Part shown: positions 63,360 to 64,000 of the stretch, one piece after another | How positions within the stretch are numbered: position 1 is the stretch's first letter | Layout: each line of letters begins with the position of its first letter | IMG/VR virus record: IMGVR_UViG_3300044712_000810 | Location: 124,001-188,000 of that record | Length of the DNA stretch: 64,000 nucleotides | Origin: a virus | Reading direction: 5' to 3' (one strand) | The notes under the pieces: generated by a model | Databases searched by the model: none | Told to the model about the DNA's origin: nothing | Seen by the model: the letters and a program-made list of their open reading frames with translations, nothing else | Program-made: the position numbers and the translations under genes

Positions 63360-63589
63360 ATAAGCTCCAGTAGAAGTCGTTGATATGCGATTGTTAGTTC
63401 TTCATCGTTGATAAATTCAACGATATCGGCAAGTCCATCAATAGTTACTGGGGCAGTACCCATGATACCAATGCGTTTACCTTTATAAAATATAGCAGAA
63501 GTCGGTGTGACTTTATCATTTTCATAAATTGTAGACATTTTGATATTATTATCACGAGTAAATTTAATAAGACAATCAAAAGGATTCAT
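63356..63589 (-). CDS. Expanded-family protein, array member 1 (promoter-proximal)
   Basis: A 77-residue member. The ATG at 63589 follows AAGGAGG and a TATAGAAAT motif. Strands SAIFYKGKRIGIMG, end FINDEELTIAYQRLLLELI. It is the only array member with a strong RBS; the others depend largely on ATGA coupling. Confidence 0.78.
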   Translation of the reverse strand: MNPFDCLIKFTRDNNIKMSTIYENDKVTPTSAIFYKGKRIGIMGTAPVTIDGLADIVEFINDEELTIAYQRLLLELI

Positions 63590-63614
63590 TTTATCCTCCT
63601 TAATACACCAAACT

Positions 63615-63623
63615 ATTTCTATA
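63615..63623 (-). promoter_or_regulatory. Early-type TATAGAAAT motif of the array (minus strand)
   Basis: Reverse complement ATTTCTATA, 25 bases upstream of the 63589 start. The only such motif for 3.7 kb. Confidence 0.82.
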
Positions 63624-63642
63624 TGAAAAGTTATAAAACTAA

Positions 63643-63688
63643 AAAATGGGCTATACGAGATCTTAGCCCGTATAGCCCAATAAAAAAA
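63643..63688. terminator. Bidirectional terminator
   Basis: GGGCTATACG at 63648-63657 pairs with CGTATAGCCC at 63669-63678; A/T runs flank it on both strands. It closes the gene at 63690 and isolates the array. Confidence 0.88.
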
Positions 63689-63689
63689 C

Positions 63690-64000
63690 TTATTTTGGAT
63701 ATGTACTCTTAACAAAATCTACTTTTGCAATTAAGTCTTCCATATCTTTACCAATATTGATATTCTGTGATTTAAGTACTTTAAATCCTTTTATGATTGC
63801 ATCCAATTGTTCACCAAAGTATTCATATGAAATATTACGTAACTCTTGATAATTAGTTTTAATAAAATCTGGATCGGCAATAACTGGGACTGGATCCCCA
63901 ATCATAATATGATAACGTTCAGTTGTAATTGGTGGTATTGGTAAACCATGTTGTTTATCTATAACATCAACTATTGGCGTATCATATTTAAAGTTATCTG
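63690..64000 (-). CDS. Hypothetical protein, 5' end outside window
   Basis: The frame is open from the right edge to a stop at 63690 (about 103 residues visible). Readable parts: KQHGLPIPPITTERYH, MIGDPVPVIADPDFIKT and a C-terminal helical region (ISYEYFGEQLDAIIKGFKV). No internal RBS marks the Met at 63905 as a start, so the true start is likely beyond 64000. No family recognised. Confidence 0.65.
   Translation of the reverse strand, partial: DNFKYDTPIVDVIDKQHGLPIPPITTERYHIMIGDPVPVIADPDFIKTNYQELRNISYEYFGEQLDAIIKGFKVLKSQNINIGKDMEDLIAKVDFVKSTYPK

Noticed and set aside
59883-63589. CRISPR-like or other repeat array
   Set aside because: The regular spacing reflects protein-coding paralogues with diverged DNA; there are no short identical repeats.

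Overview
The window is part of an AT-rich tailed-phage genome of Caudovirales type, probably a large myovirus. It carries tail-fibre and tailspike genes, an endolysin with a spanin-like partner, PhoH, many tiny membrane or zinc-binding early proteins and no host housekeeping genes. The host is most likely a Gram-negative bacterium: several genes encode Sec signals or lipoboxes, a unimolecular-spanin-like protein sits beside the endolysin, and the sensor genes resemble those common in Gram-negative environmental bacteria. No host can be named from sequence alone.

Layout. (1) 1-27.5 kb is almost entirely minus strand and looks late. It starts with signal-transduction genes: a receiver-TPR protein cut by the left edge, an ABC-type substrate-binding protein, a PAS protein, two CheY-like receivers and a membrane histidine kinase. 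These are interleaved with a beta-helix tailspike and a lysis pair (GH108 endolysin plus lipoprotein/TM spanin). It continues with modular tail fibres, three paralogous virion proteins, a papain-like hydrolase, a secreted PLD-type nuclease and a DUF4376-like fibre accessory protein. (2) 28.4-57.9 kb is mostly plus strand and looks early: dozens of small genes in short operons, nearly every operon preceded by the motif TATAGAAAT and closed by a GC-rich hairpin. Isolated minus-strand genes lie between these operons and lack the motif. (3) 57.9-63.6 kb is minus strand but carries the early motif; it includes a run of 14 translationally coupled small paralogues.

Systems that stand out. (a) At least seven minus-strand proteins begin with the same short leader, M-[I/L]-S-[I/V]-[I/L/Y]..L.E, followed by unrelated bodies. 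It resembles the capsid-targeting propeptides of T4 internal proteins and suggests a set of packaged, injected proteins, including a LigD-type 3'-phosphoesterase and a nucleotidyltransferase. A separate late-strand gene fuses a YwbE-like domain to a LigD-polymerase/primase-like domain. (b) Two tRNA genes in tandem at 39.8-40.1 kb are circularly permuted: the 3' half with CCA lies upstream of the 5' half. Long helices join the flanks of each split anticodon arm. (c) An expanded family of about 80-97-residue proteins shares a C-terminal helix (acidic-D-hydrophobic...QK.LLE.L) at three loci. (d) A promoter-to-terminator unit at 51.3-51.4 kb encodes no protein and folds into four hairpins. (e) A 0.6-kb structured non-coding stretch at 27.5-28.15 kb may interrupt a zinc-ribbon gene.

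The two strands probably reflect two expression programmes: TATAGAAAT genes early, minus-strand genes without it late and virion-associated. No replication, terminase or capsid genes are in this window.
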